Shown here: one piece after another, positions 24,984 to 32,821 of the stretch | Position numbering within the stretch: the stretch's first letter is position 1 | Layout: every line of letters begins with the position of its first letter | From: Candidatus Kuenenia stuttgartensis | GTDB lineage: Bacteria; Planctomycetota; UBA11346 | Assembly: GCA_945872305.1 (NCBI GenBank) | Contig: CAMCAC010000005.1 | Coordinates: 1 to 36,019 of the forward strand | Length of the DNA stretch: 36,019 bases | Direction of reading: 5' to 3' | Program-made: the position numbers and the translations under genes | Notes under the pieces: model-generated | The model's input: the letters and a program-made list of their open reading frames with translations, nothing else | Database searches by the model: none | What the model was told of the DNA's origin: nothing

Positions 24984-25294
24984 GCCTTGGCGGCCTCGTC
25001 GAGGGGCAGGTCGCTGACCTTCTGCTTGAGCAGGCGGCCGACCTTGAACTTGACCACCCGGCGGGCCTGGACCGGCACCTTTTCCAGGGTCTTGGGATTG
25101 AGGGCGGTGCGGGCCTTGCGCGAGACGGTCATGAACACGCCGAAATCGCGGAATTCCAGGCGGTTGCCCTTGGCCAGCTCATCCGCCATCTCTTCAAGGA
25201 AGGACTGGATCACTTCGAGGGTCTGGTTCTGGATCAGGCCGTGCTTCTCGGCAATGCGGTCGGCGAGGTCGCGCTTGGTGATGGTCTGGTTCAT
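24980..25294 (-). CDS. HU/IHF-family nucleoid DNA-binding protein
   Basis: Small basic dimer that bends DNA. The start at 25294 (MNQTITKRDLADRIAEKHG) is supported by GAGG six bases upstream and by homology; the longer frame to 25372 is not conserved. Typical features are the N-terminal helices, FLEEMADELAKGNRLEFRDFGVF, the DNA-intercalating arm with ALNPKT, and the closing KFKVGRLLKQKV. At 104 residues it is slightly longer than the 90-residue standard because of a short acidic tail (SDLPLDEAAKA). It is transcribed away from the MoxR operon, and its stop overlaps the start of the exported LptA-like gene. An inverted TTGACC pair lies in the upstream region. Confidence 0.92.
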   Translation of the reverse strand: MNQTITKRDLADRIAEKHGLIQNQTLEVIQSFLEEMADELAKGNRLEFRDFGVFMTVSRKARTALNPKTLEKVPVQARRVVKFKVGRLLKQKVSDLPLDEAAKA

Positions 25295-25357
25295 GGGGTC
25301 CTCGGTGGGTGGATTGGAGCTCCCCGGCCGGGGATGCAAGCCCTGGGGCGACAACAT

Positions 25358-25387
25358 CCTTGACCGATGCACCAGGCCGGGTCAAGG
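25358..25387. promoter_or_regulatory. inverted repeat between divergent HU and MoxR genes
   Basis: CCTTGACC (25358-25365) and GGTCAAGG (25380-25387) form a perfect 8-base inverted repeat with a 14-base centre. Each arm contains TTGACC, a good match to a -35 box, pointing outward on its own strand, but no convincing -10 box is seen at 17 bases. It could be a divergent promoter or the binding site of a dimeric regulator. Confidence 0.4.
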
Positions 25388-25471
25388 AATGCGGCTGGCG
25401 GTGAACCGTGACCGCCGCCGGCCGTTGGCATCCCTTGCCGGATGGTCCCCCCGGCCCAGGGTCCGGCTCCC

Positions 25472-26398
25472 ATGTCCACCGATCCCCGCGCCATCGCCGC
25501 CGCCGTCAGCCAGATCTACCGCGGGGGCGAGGTGGTCGCCGGGCTGACCGCCGCGGACCTGGTGGCGGTGGCGGTGCTGGCCGGCGGCCATGTCCTGGTC
25601 GAGGACCTGCCCGGGCTTGGCAAGACCACCCTGGCCAAGGCCCTGGCCGGAGCCCTGGGCGGCACGTTCCGGCGCATCCAGGGCACCCCGGACCTGATGC
25701 CCGCGGACATCACCGGCGTATCGGTGTGGGACGACCGGGCGCGGATGTTCACCTTCCACCCGGGCCCGGTGTTCTGCGATGTGCTCCTGGCGGACGAACT
25801 GAACCGCGCCCCGCCGCGCACCCAGGCGGCGCTGCTCGAAGCCCTCGCCGAGGGCTGCGTGACCGTGGACGGCGAGCCGCGCCCCCTGCCGCCGGGCTTC
25901 CTGTGCATCGCCACCCAGAACCCCCTGGACCACGCCGGCACCTATCCCCTGCCGGACAGCCAGCGCGACCGTTTCCTGCTCGCCTTCCGCCTCGGCTACG
26001 CGGATCCTGACCAGGAACTGCGCATCCTCGCCGCCGGCGGCGCCCAGGCGGCCCTGGCCGAGGTCCGCCCGGTGGCGGATCCCGCCGCGGCCGGGGAGCT
26101 GCGCCGCATCGTCGCCGCGGTGCGGGTCCAGGACGACCTGCGCCGCTACCTCCTCGACCTCGTCCGCGCCACCCGCGGGCACCAGGATCTCATCCAGGGC
26201 GCAAGCACCCGGGCGGCCCTCGGCTGGCAGCGGGCCGCCCAGGCCCTGGCCTGCCTGCGCGGGCGGGACTTCTGCGCCCCGGACGACCTCCAGGCCCTGG
26301 CGGTGCCCGCCCTGGCCCACCGGCTGGTGGCCCGGCCGGGGGTCGAGGCCTCGGCGGTGGTCGAGGACCTCATCGAGACCCTGCCCGTCCCGCGATGA
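25472..26398 (+). CDS. MoxR-family AAA+ ATPase
   Basis: Chaperone-like ATPase of the MoxR branch. Key motifs are Walker A EDLPGLGKTTLAKAL (residues 44-58), the Walker B and arginine region LLADELNRAPPRTQAALLEAL, sensor 1 CIATQNP and the YPLPDSQRDRFL segment. The start at 25472 (MSTDPRAIAAAVS) is preferred to 25442 because the family begins there. It overlaps the DUF58 gene by four bases (ATGA). MoxR, DUF58 and transglutaminase genes commonly travel together; the ATPase is thought to help mature or assemble partners at the envelope, often through von Willebrand domain proteins, none of which is present here. Confidence 0.93.
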   Translation: MSTDPRAIAAAVSQIYRGGEVVAGLTAADLVAVAVLAGGHVLVEDLPGLGKTTLAKALAGALGGTFRRIQGTPDLMPADITGVSVWDDRARMFTFHPGPVFCDVLLADELNRAPPRTQAALLEALAEGCVTVDGEPRPLPPGFLCIATQNPLDHAGTYPLPDSQRDRFLLAFRLGYADPDQELRILAAGGAQAALAEVRPVADPAAAGELRRIVAAVRVQDDLRRYLLDLVRATRGHQDLIQGASTRAALGWQRAAQALACLRGRDFCAPDDLQALAVPALAHRLVARPGVEASAVVEDLIETLPVPR

Positions 26399-27450
26399 CC
26401 CGCGACCTGCGGCCCGGACGCCGGCTGACCCCGGTGGGATGGTGGGCCCTGGCCGCGGGGACCGCCCTCGCCCTCGCCCCGTGGTGGGGCGCCCACGGCG
26501 CCCCGGCGGTGGTCGGCGCCAGCCTGCTCGGGGCCCTGGCGGTGGCCCTGGTCATGGGCCCTCGGCTCGGCCGCGGCGTCACCGCCACCTGGCAGCCCGG
26601 GGATGCGCCCCGGGCCGGCGGCGAAGGCCGGCTGCGCCTGCGCCTGGAGCCCCGGGGTGACGGGGCCCCCTGCGAGGTGTGGTGCCCGGACCCGGGCGGC
26701 GGGGTGCGCCGGGCGGCCCGGCTGGCGGGGATGGAGCGGCCCCGGCCGGTGCCGGTGGCCTTGCATTTCCCGCGCCGGGGCCGCCAGGTGCTCGCGGCAC
26801 CGCTGATCACGACCCGCCAGCCGTTCGGCTTGATCGAGCATGTGGCGGTGGCCGGGGCCCCGGCCGAGATCCTCGTCCTGCCGGCCCCCGGACGGCTGCG
26901 CGGGGATCTCGCCCAACAGCTCGCCAGCCACCTCGCCACCCGGGCCGCCGAGGGCGGCGCCGACGACGAGCCGGACCGGCTGCGCCCGTACCAGCCCGGG
27001 GATCCGCCCCGGTCGGTCCATTGGCGGGCCTCGGCCCGGGCCGGGACGCTGCTCGTCTGCCAGCGCCGGGGCGGCGCCGGGCGCATCTGCCAGGTGCGGG
27101 TCGATGCCACCCCGCCCCCGGGCGGCGATCCCGAAGGCCGCCGCCATGACCGGCTGTGCGCCGCCGCCGCGGCGGTGGTCGAGCATCTCGCCGCCGACGG
27201 CTGGAGCGTGCATCTGGCGGGACCGGGACTGCACCCGTGCAGCGGCGATCCGCGCCGGCTCCTGGCCAGCCTGGCCCTGGCCGAGGCGGTGCCCGGCGAT
27301 GCATTGGTCGGGGCCGGGCCCGGGACCATCCTCCTCGCCCACCGACCGCCGGCGGAGGTACCCCCGGGGATCCTGGCCCTGGCCGGGGAGCCCCTGTTCA
27401 CCGCGGTCAGCTTCGCGCCCCGGGCCGCAGTCCGGCGGGGGCGGCGATGA
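26395..27450 (+). CDS. DUF58 domain-containing membrane protein
   Basis: Second gene of the MoxR operon. Two hydrophobic helices occupy about residues 14-55, followed by a beta-rich region and the DUF58 signature DEPDRLRPYQPGDPPRSVHW at about residues 190-210, then a WRASARAGTLLV stretch. The C-terminal part resembles a reduced von Willebrand A-like fold. The function of the family is not established biochemically. Length of 351 residues is usual. Overlaps of four bases with both the MoxR gene and the transglutaminase gene indicate coupled translation of all three. Confidence 0.9.
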   Translation: MTRDLRPGRRLTPVGWWALAAGTALALAPWWGAHGAPAVVGASLLGALAVALVMGPRLGRGVTATWQPGDAPRAGGEGRLRLRLEPRGDGAPCEVWCPDPGGGVRRAARLAGMERPRPVPVALHFPRRGRQVLAAPLITTRQPFGLIEHVAVAGAPAEILVLPAPGRLRGDLAQQLASHLATRAAEGGADDEPDRLRPYQPGDPPRSVHWRASARAGTLLVCQRRGGAGRICQVRVDATPPPGGDPEGRRHDRLCAAAAAVVEHLAADGWSVHLAGPGLHPCSGDPRRLLASLALAEAVPGDALVGAGPGTILLAHRPPAEVPPGILALAGEPLFTAVSFAPRAAVRRGRR

Positions 27451-29432
27451 GCAGCCCATGGCTGCGAGGGGGAGCGCCGGAGGCGCGGTCCGGGGGCCAA
27501 GCCCCCGGAGGGTCAACGAGCAGCTCCTGGCTGCGAGGGGGAGCGCCGGAGGCGGGATGGGGCGTTGGAAAGTGGACCTTCCCGGCCGCCGGCACCGCGC
27601 TGCTCCTCGGGGCGGCCGGGACCCTGGCCCTGGCCCATCCCGCCGAGACGCCCTGGTTGGTAGGCATGGCCCTGGTGGGCGGCGCCGCCGGGTGGCTGGC
27701 TCCCGCCGGTGGCTGGCGGCTGGTAGCGTTGTTCCTCGGTCTCGGGGCGCCGATCCTGGCGTTCCGTTGGCCCCTGGGCGATGCGGCCCTGCCCTGGCTG
27801 GGCATGGTCCTGGCCCTGGCCATCGCCGTGCCGGTGCGGGCGGGCAGCGTACATTATCTCGCCGCCTGGGCCGCCCTGGTGGCCATCGCGGTGGCCATCC
27901 GGGTGCCCGCGGCGGCCCTCCCGGTGGCGATGACCGCCGCGGTGGTGGCGGTGGCCGCCATGGCTGTGGATGCCCGTCTCGGGGCCGTGCGCGGCGCCCA
28001 GGGCCCGGCCCGGGGCCGCTGGCTGCTCATCGGCCTGACCTTGGCGGCCCTCGCCCCCGGCCTGGTCCCGGCGGCGGCGGGCGCCCCCCTCCTCGGACCG
28101 GCGGAGCCGCGGAACCGCCCGGCCCGGGCGGACCGGCCGCGCTCCGCCACCGCCGCCGGCCTCGATGAGCGTCTGGAGATCGGCCTGGGCGGCGATGTCA
28201 GCCAGGACCCCCAGCCCGCCGCCCGCCTGCAATGGGATCCCGCCCAACCCCCCGCCGACGCCCCGGGCGAGGGCATGCACTACCTGCGGGCCCGGGCATT
28301 TTCGCGTCTGATCATCGACGGCGGGCTGCTCCGCTGGGCATCCCTGCCCGGCAGTACGCCCGTGGTGGTGGATGGCCCCGCGGATGGCCCGTGGAGCGTG
28401 GTCCGGCGGACCGGCGGCGGCGACGTGGTGCTCCTGCCCGACGGCTCCGTGCCCCGGGGTCTCGACGGGCTGCTGCGCGACGGCGACGACGCCTGGTTCC
28501 GGCCCGGGATCGGACGGTCGATCCGCACCTACATGGCCTCGCCGGTGGAACCCCTGCCCGCCTCGCCCGAAGCGGTGGCCGCCGCCCGCCAGCTCCCGCC
28601 GGCGCTGGATGGCCTGCCCTGGTCCACCATCGAGGATCCGGTGTGGTCGACCCGCCGGCCCCGGATCGCGGCGGCGGAGATCGCATTCCGCCTCGCGGAG
28701 CGGGCGGTGTACCGCACCACCGGCCTGCCGGAATCCGACGCCACCCCCGCCGACGGCCTGCGCCGCTTCCTGTTCGGCACCGCGGCGGAGCGCATCGGCC
28801 ATTGCCAGTATTTCGCCACCGCCGCTGCGGTGCTCCTGCGCCGGGCGGGCCACCCGGCCCGGTGCGTGGTCGGCTACGCCAGCGACGAAACGGATCCGGG
28901 CACCGTGGTCTTCCGCGGTTGGCACGCCCACGCCTGGATCGAGGTCGCCGAGGACGGCCGCTGGTGGCGCATGGATCCCACCCCACCGGGCCCCCGCCGG
29001 GACGGCATCGACCGCATCCGCGAGAATCCTGAGGTGGATGAGGACGAGAAACCCCTCACCGAGTCCGCCACCGCCGCCGCATCCGCCACCGGCTGGCCCC
29101 CCGCCCCGGGGACCGTCCTCGCCGCCCTGGCCCTGGCCGCCGGGCTGGCCCTGGCCGCCGGCTGGCTGTGGCGCCGCCGCCCCGTGGACGCCGCGACCAA
29201 GGCCGCCCGCCAGGGCGCCGGCCTGCTCCGTCTCGCCGCGGAAGCCGGCATCCGGGTCCGCGCCGGCACCAGCGTCGACGCCGTCGCCGCGGAACTCGCC
29301 CGCCGCACCGGCCTGGACCTGGACCGCCACCGGGCCGCCCACCTTGCCGCCCGCTTCGGCGCCGGCGCCCCGCCGCCGCCCTGGCCCCTGGGGGAATTGC
29401 GGCGACGGCTGCGGTCCCGGCCGCCGGATTGA
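27447..29432 (+). CDS. TgpA-type membrane transglutaminase-like protein with repeat-derived N-terminus
   Basis: A membrane protein with about six helices in the first 210 residues, an extracytoplasmic transglutaminase-like domain, and a last helix near residue 560 before a cytoplasmic tail. The catalytic triad is Cys453 (GHCQYFATAAA), His495 (WHAHAWIEV) and Asp510 (WRMDPTPP), each in the expected motif. TgpA proteins are periplasmic peptidases or cross-linking enzymes and pair with MoxR and DUF58. The ATG at 27447 overlaps the DUF58 stop. Residues 1-37 are encoded by two copies of a GC-rich repeat (27449-27485 and 27518-27554) and read SSPWLRGGAPEA and SSSWLRGGAPEA; no better start is seen downstream, so this insertion appears to be translated. 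Confidence 0.9.
   Translation: MSSPWLRGGAPEARSGGQAPGGSTSSSWLRGGAPEAGWGVGKWTFPAAGTALLLGAAGTLALAHPAETPWLVGMALVGGAAGWLAPAGGWRLVALFLGLGAPILAFRWPLGDAALPWLGMVLALAIAVPVRAGSVHYLAAWAALVAIAVAIRVPAAALPVAMTAAVVAVAAMAVDARLGAVRGAQGPARGRWLLIGLTLAALAPGLVPAAAGAPLLGPAEPRNRPARADRPRSATAAGLDERLEIGLGGDVSQDPQPAARLQWDPAQPPADAPGEGMHYLRARAFSRLIIDGGLLRWASLPGSTPVVVDGPADGPWSVVRRTGGGDVVLLPDGSVPRGLDGLLRDGDDAWFRPGIGRSIRTYMASPVEPLPASPEAVAAARQLPPALDGLPWSTIEDPVWSTRRPRIAAAEIAFRLAERAVYRTTGLPESDATPADGLRRFLFGTAAERIGHCQYFATAAAVLLRRAGHPARCVVGYASDETDPGTVVFRGWHAHAWIEVAEDGRWWRMDPTPPGPRRDGIDRIRENPEVDEDEKPLTESATAAASATGWPPAPGTVLAALALAAGLALAAGWLWRRRPVDAATKAARQGAGLLRLAAEAGIRVRAGTSVDAVAAELARRTGLDLDRHRAAHLAARFGAGAPPPPWPLGELRRRLRSRPPD
27449..27554 (+). 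repeat. 69-base-period direct repeat with hairpin, inside a coding region
   Basis: Two 37-base copies (27449-27485 and 27518-27554) differ at two positions. Between them lies a perfect hairpin CCGGGGGC-CAA-GCCCCCGG (27490-27508). The period of 69 bases is 23 codons, so the frame is kept. The composition resembles an intergenic palindromic repeat that has entered the start of the transglutaminase gene. Confidence 0.8.
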
Positions 29433-29872
29433 CCGGCCGGTTGGAAACCGGCGGTCCCGGGGGGCATTCACCGGTAACGCATGGGCGACCGACGCCTGGG
29501 ACCGCCGGTTTTCAACCGGCAGGCATGTCCCCCGGCCGATTGGAAACCGGCGGTCCCGGGGGGGCATACACCGGTAACCAGGTGCGATGCGGGCAACGGC
29601 CACCTGGGACCGCCGGTTTTCAACCGGCAAGGCTGCCGTTCGGGCCGGTTGGAAACCGGCGGTCCCGGGGGGCATTCACCGGTGACGCATAGGCGACCTG
29701 CCTGGGACCGCCGGTTTTCAACCGGCAGGCATGTCCCCCGGCCGGTTGGAAACCGGCGGTCCCGGGGGGCATTCACCGGTGATGCATGGGCGACCGGTGC
29801 CTGGGACCGCCGGTTTTCAACCGGCAAGTCGTCCCGTGGGCCGGTTGGAAACCGGCGGTCCCGGGGGACGCC
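29433..29872. repeat. array of nine alternating inverted palindromic elements (BIME/REP-like)
   Basis: Five elements of type A (GCCGGTTGGAAACCGGC followed by GGTCCC) start at 29436, 29535, 29644, 29741 and 29840. Four of type B (GGGACC followed by GCCGGTTTTCAACCGGC) have cores starting at 29504, 29612, 29710 and 29809. A and B are reverse complements apart from the loop, and each can fold alone. The order A-B-A-B-A-B-A-B-A has a period of about 97-109 bases. B and the next A are separated by a 14-15 base variable spacer; A and the next B by about 49-60 bases with a partly conserved CATTCACCGGT segment. The array begins directly at the transglutaminase stop codon and ends about 40 bases before the ABC-F gene. 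Translated frames through it are spurious. Confidence 0.92.
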
Positions 29873-29913
29873 CGCACTGGCGCGGGCTGCGGCGGGTGCA
29901 TCCTCCGCCGCCC

Positions 29914-31689
29914 ATGCCGTTCATCACCGTCGAGGATCTGCACAAGGCGTATGGCGGGCGGGCCGTGCTCGACGGGGCCGAGCTGGTGGTCGAGGCCCGG
30001 GACCGCATCGCGGTGATCGGGCGCAACGGGGCGGGGAAGTCGACCCTGTGCCGGATCATCCTCGGCTTCGAGGAATACGACGCCGGGCGGATCACCTTTG
30101 CCAAGGGGGCACGGATCGGCTTCCTGCGCCAGGACGATCCGTTCCTGGAGGGCGAGACGGGCCTCGGCTACCTGGAGCGGGCCGGGGGCCGGCCGGAGTG
30201 GGACTGCGCGCGCATGGCGGCCCGGTTCCGGGTGTCGAACGAGCAGCTCGCCCAGCCGGCGCTGCTCCTGCCCGGCGGCGTGCAGACCCGCCTGCGCCTG
30301 GCGTCGATGCTGCTCACGGACCCGGACTTCCTGGTGCTGGATGAGCCGACCAACCACCTCGACCTGCGCACCCTCGTCCTGCTCGAACGGTTTTTGCAGG
30401 ATTTCCGCGGGGGCTGGATGGTGGTCAGCCACGACCGGGCGTTCCTGGAGCGGACCTGCACCCAGACGGTGGAGGTCGAGCATGGGCGCTGCGAGCGCTT
30501 CCCCGGCACGGTGTCCGCATCGCTCGCCGCCAAGGCGGAGCGCCGGGAGCAGATCACCCGCACCAACGCCGCGCTGGAAACCAAGCTGCGCGACCTGGAG
30601 GACTTCGTCGCCCGCAACAAGGCCCGGGCGAGCACCGCGAGCCGGGCCCAGTCGAAGCAGAAGGAATTGGACAAACTTGCCGACCAGCGCATCGCCGTGG
30701 CCGCCCCGGAGCCGCCGCCGGTGGTGCGCTTCCCGCGCCTGGACCTCCCGGCCGGATGGGCGATCCGCGCCGAGGGGCTGGCGGTGGGCTACGGGACCAA
30801 GCTGGTGGCCAAGGGTCTCGACCTGGATCTCGACCGGGGCACCCGGCTGGCGGTGGTCGGTGACAACGGTCAGGGAAAGTCCACGCTGCTCAACACCATC
30901 GCCGGAACGCTGGCGCCCCTGGCGGGCGGGGTTCGCTGGTCCGCCAACATGCGCCTGGGCCACTATGCCCAGCACGTGTACCAGGCCCTGCCCGGCCATC
31001 TCACGGTGAAGGGCTGGCTCGACCAGTGCGCCCGCACCAGTCCCGGGCCGACCATCCCGACCCAGGAGATCCTCGACCTCGCCGGGGCCTTCCTGTTCCG
31101 CGGCGACGATGTGGACAAGTCGATCAAGGTCCTGTCCGGCGGCGAGCGCGGCCGCCTGACCCTGGCCGGGCTGATCCTCCAACGGGTGCCGGCGCTGCTC
31201 CTCGACGAGCCGACCAACCACCTGGATGTGGAAAGCGTGGACGCCCTCGCGGATGCCCTGGTGGGCTGGCCGGGCACCGTGGTCTTCGTCACCCACGACC
31301 GCGGCTTCGCCGAGCGCGTCTCGACCCACGTGGTCGAGGTCCGCGACGGGCGCATGGCCCGCTTCCCCGGCTCCTACACCGACTACGTCGCCACCCTGGA
31401 AGGCGAAGCCCGGGAGGCCCAGCCCGCCCCGGAGCCGGCCAAGAAGGGCGGCACGGCGGCGATCGCCAAGCCCACCGGGAATGGGAATGGGGAGCGCCGG
31501 GCCCTGGAACGGGAATGGAAGGCCGCCGAACGGCGGGTGCAGGATCTGGAGCGTGAGCAGGCGGCGCTGATCGCGACCCTGGATGAAGGCTACGACGAAG
31601 CCGCCGCCCAGCGCCTGGCGGATCTCGGCAGCGAACTGGCCGAGGCCGAGGAACGGTGGCTCGATCTGGGGGCCAAGGTCGAGGGCTGA
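29914..31689 (+). CDS. ABC-F family ATPase
   Basis: A soluble twin-ATPase protein without membrane domains; ABC-F proteins act on the ribosome in translation or antibiotic protection. Walker A motifs are GRNGAGKST (36-44) and GDNGQGKST; Walker B motifs LVLDEPTNHLD and LLLDEPTNHLD; signatures LLPGGVQTRL (first, with Pro instead of Ser) and LSGGERGRLTL (second). The linker between the halves (ERREQITRTNAALETKL, FVARNKARASTASRAQSKQKEL in part) is the charged P-site tRNA interaction motif region. A C-terminal coiled coil (about 510-590) is as in Uup-like members. The start at 29914 (MPFITVEDLHKAYGG) is chosen by homology because the upstream frame is repeat DNA. 591 residues. The exact subfamily is uncertain. 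Confidence 0.92.
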   Translation: MPFITVEDLHKAYGGRAVLDGAELVVEARDRIAVIGRNGAGKSTLCRIILGFEEYDAGRITFAKGARIGFLRQDDPFLEGETGLGYLERAGGRPEWDCARMAARFRVSNEQLAQPALLLPGGVQTRLRLASMLLTDPDFLVLDEPTNHLDLRTLVLLERFLQDFRGGWMVVSHDRAFLERTCTQTVEVEHGRCERFPGTVSASLAAKAERREQITRTNAALETKLRDLEDFVARNKARASTASRAQSKQKELDKLADQRIAVAAPEPPPVVRFPRLDLPAGWAIRAEGLAVGYGTKLVAKGLDLDLDRGTRLAVVGDNGQGKSTLLNTIAGTLAPLAGGVRWSANMRLGHYAQHVYQALPGHLTVKGWLDQCARTSPGPTIPTQEILDLAGAFLFRGDDVDKSIKVLSGGERGRLTLAGLILQRVPALLLDEPTNHLDVESVDALADALVGWPGTVVFVTHDRGFAERVSTHVVEVRDGRMARFPGSYTDYVATLEGEAREAQPAPEPAKKGGTAAIAKPTGNGNGERRALEREWKAAERRVQDLEREQAALIATLDEGYDEAAAQRLADLGSELAEAEERWLDLGAKVEG

Positions 31690-31778
31690 TCCGGTCGGTT
31701 GCGTCTCGGTCATTCAGGGATCGCTGGATGACCTATGCGGATCGGGCATGCATGGCGGTGATTCATGCAGTCCAGCGA

Positions 31779-31796
31779 ATAAACGGACCCGTTTAT
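31779..31796. promoter_or_regulatory. AT-rich palindrome ahead of the nuo operon
   Basis: ATAAACGG (31779-31786) and CCGTTTAT (31789-31796) form an 8-base inverted repeat with a two-base centre, 41 bases before nuoA and 90 bases after the ABC-F stop. It stands out against very GC-rich surroundings. It may be an operator or promoter element for nuo, or a weak terminator of the ABC-F transcript; CTTGATT follows. No clear -10/-35 pair is seen. Confidence 0.4.
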
Positions 31797-31837
31797 CTTG
31801 ATTCAACCGGGGGCCATCCAACCGTGGACATCGCCCC

Positions 31838-32272
31838 ATGGATCCCGCGTCCGTCCCCCCATCCGCCGTTCCCGGCCCCGACGCCGCCTGGCTGAGCGTC
31901 GCTGCGGTGCTCGGCCTGGCCGTGCTCGTGGTGGGCGGCGCCCTGCTGACGGTGCGGATCATCACCCGGGTGGTGGACGGCATCGAAGACGGCGCCGCCC
32001 GGCGCAGCGCCTACGAGTGCGGCGAGCCGCCGGTGGGCAGTGCCTGGTTCCGCTTCAACAACCGGTTCATCACCATCGCCCTGACCTTCCTGGTCATGGA
32101 TGTGGAGCTGGCCCTGCTGTGGCCGATCCTGCCCCGCTGCCTCGACTGGGTCGGGCGGGGCGACGGGGGCATGGCCTTCATCGAGATCGCCGCCTTCGCC
32201 GGGGCCCTGGCGGTGGGGCTGGCCTGGGTCGCCCGCCGCGGCGGCTTCCGCTGGGACCGGAGGGTCGAGTGA
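31838..32272 (+). CDS. nuoA: NADH-quinone oxidoreductase subunit A
   Basis: Membrane subunit of complex I next to the quinone site. Three hydrophobic helices and the family motif SAYECGEPPVGSAWFRFNNR (first part YECG) with RFITIALTFLVMDVELALLWP are clear. At 144 residues it is a little long because of an N-terminal Pro-rich extension and an extended last loop. The final A of its TGA stop is the first base of the nuoB start codon. It heads the operon nuoA-B-C-D-H, following a 148-base spacer after the ABC-F gene. Confidence 0.95.
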   Translation: MDPASVPPSAVPGPDAAWLSVAAVLGLAVLVVGGALLTVRIITRVVDGIEDGAARRSAYECGEPPVGSAWFRFNNRFITIALTFLVMDVELALLWPILPRCLDWVGRGDGGMAFIEIAAFAGALAVGLAWVARRGGFRWDRRVE

Positions 32273-32820
32273 TGGGCGGCACCGACCCCGACCTGCCCGA
32301 CGGCGTGCACCTGACCGCGGTCGACGACCTGTTCGCCTGGGGCAAGGAGCACTCGCTCTTCTACCTGCTGTTCGCCACCGCCTGCTGCGGCATCGAGCTC
32401 ATGCAGACCGGCGGTCCCCGCTACGACGTGGACCGCCTGGGCATGATCCCGCGCGCCACCCCGCGCCAGGCCGACCTGATGATCATCGCCGGGACGATCA
32501 CCCACAAGATGGCGAGCCGGGTGCGGACCCTGTGGGAGCAGATGACCGAACCGCGCTGGGTGGTGTCGATGGGGGCGTGCGCCAACAGCGGCGGGCCGTT
32601 CTCCAAGGCGAGCTACTCGGTGCTCAACGGCGTCGACAAGGTGATCCCGGTCGATGTCTACATCCCGGGCTGCCCGCCGCGGCCCGAGGCCCTGATCGAC
32701 GGGGTCATGGTCCTGCGCGAACGGGTCCGCCGTTACCGCACGCTCGGCCTGCGCGACCGCGATCCCCAGGTGATCGCCGGGGCGGACGACGATTTCGGCA
32801 CCCACCCGGGGAAGGCCTGA
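32272..32820 (+). CDS. nuoB: NADH-quinone oxidoreductase subunit B
   Basis: Peripheral subunit that carries cluster N2, the last iron-sulfur centre before quinone. The four ligands are present: tandem Cys38-Cys39 in ATACCGIELM, Cys103 in GACANSGGPF and Cys134 in IPGCPPRPEAL. PRYDVDRLGMIPRATPRQAD and GTITHKMA are other family signatures. The ATG at 32272 shares a base with the nuoA stop (TGATG); the frame remains open upstream through nuoA but without homology. 182 residues, normal. Confidence 0.96.
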   Translation: MGGTDPDLPDGVHLTAVDDLFAWGKEHSLFYLLFATACCGIELMQTGGPRYDVDRLGMIPRATPRQADLMIIAGTITHKMASRVRTLWEQMTEPRWVVSMGACANSGGPFSKASYSVLNGVDKVIPVDVYIPGCPPRPEALIDGVMVLRERVRRYRTLGLRDRDPQVIAGADDDFGTHPGKA

Positions 32821-32821
32821 G

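Noticed and set aside
29433-29872. CRISPR array
   Set aside because: Repeats alternate in orientation, spacers are 14-15 and about 50-60 bases rather than one regular length, spacers recur, and there are no cas genes.
29481-30016. Small proteins reading through the repeat array
   Set aside because: All frames through the array are repeats of the same few peptides and depend on repeat DNA with no ribosome-binding sites or homology.
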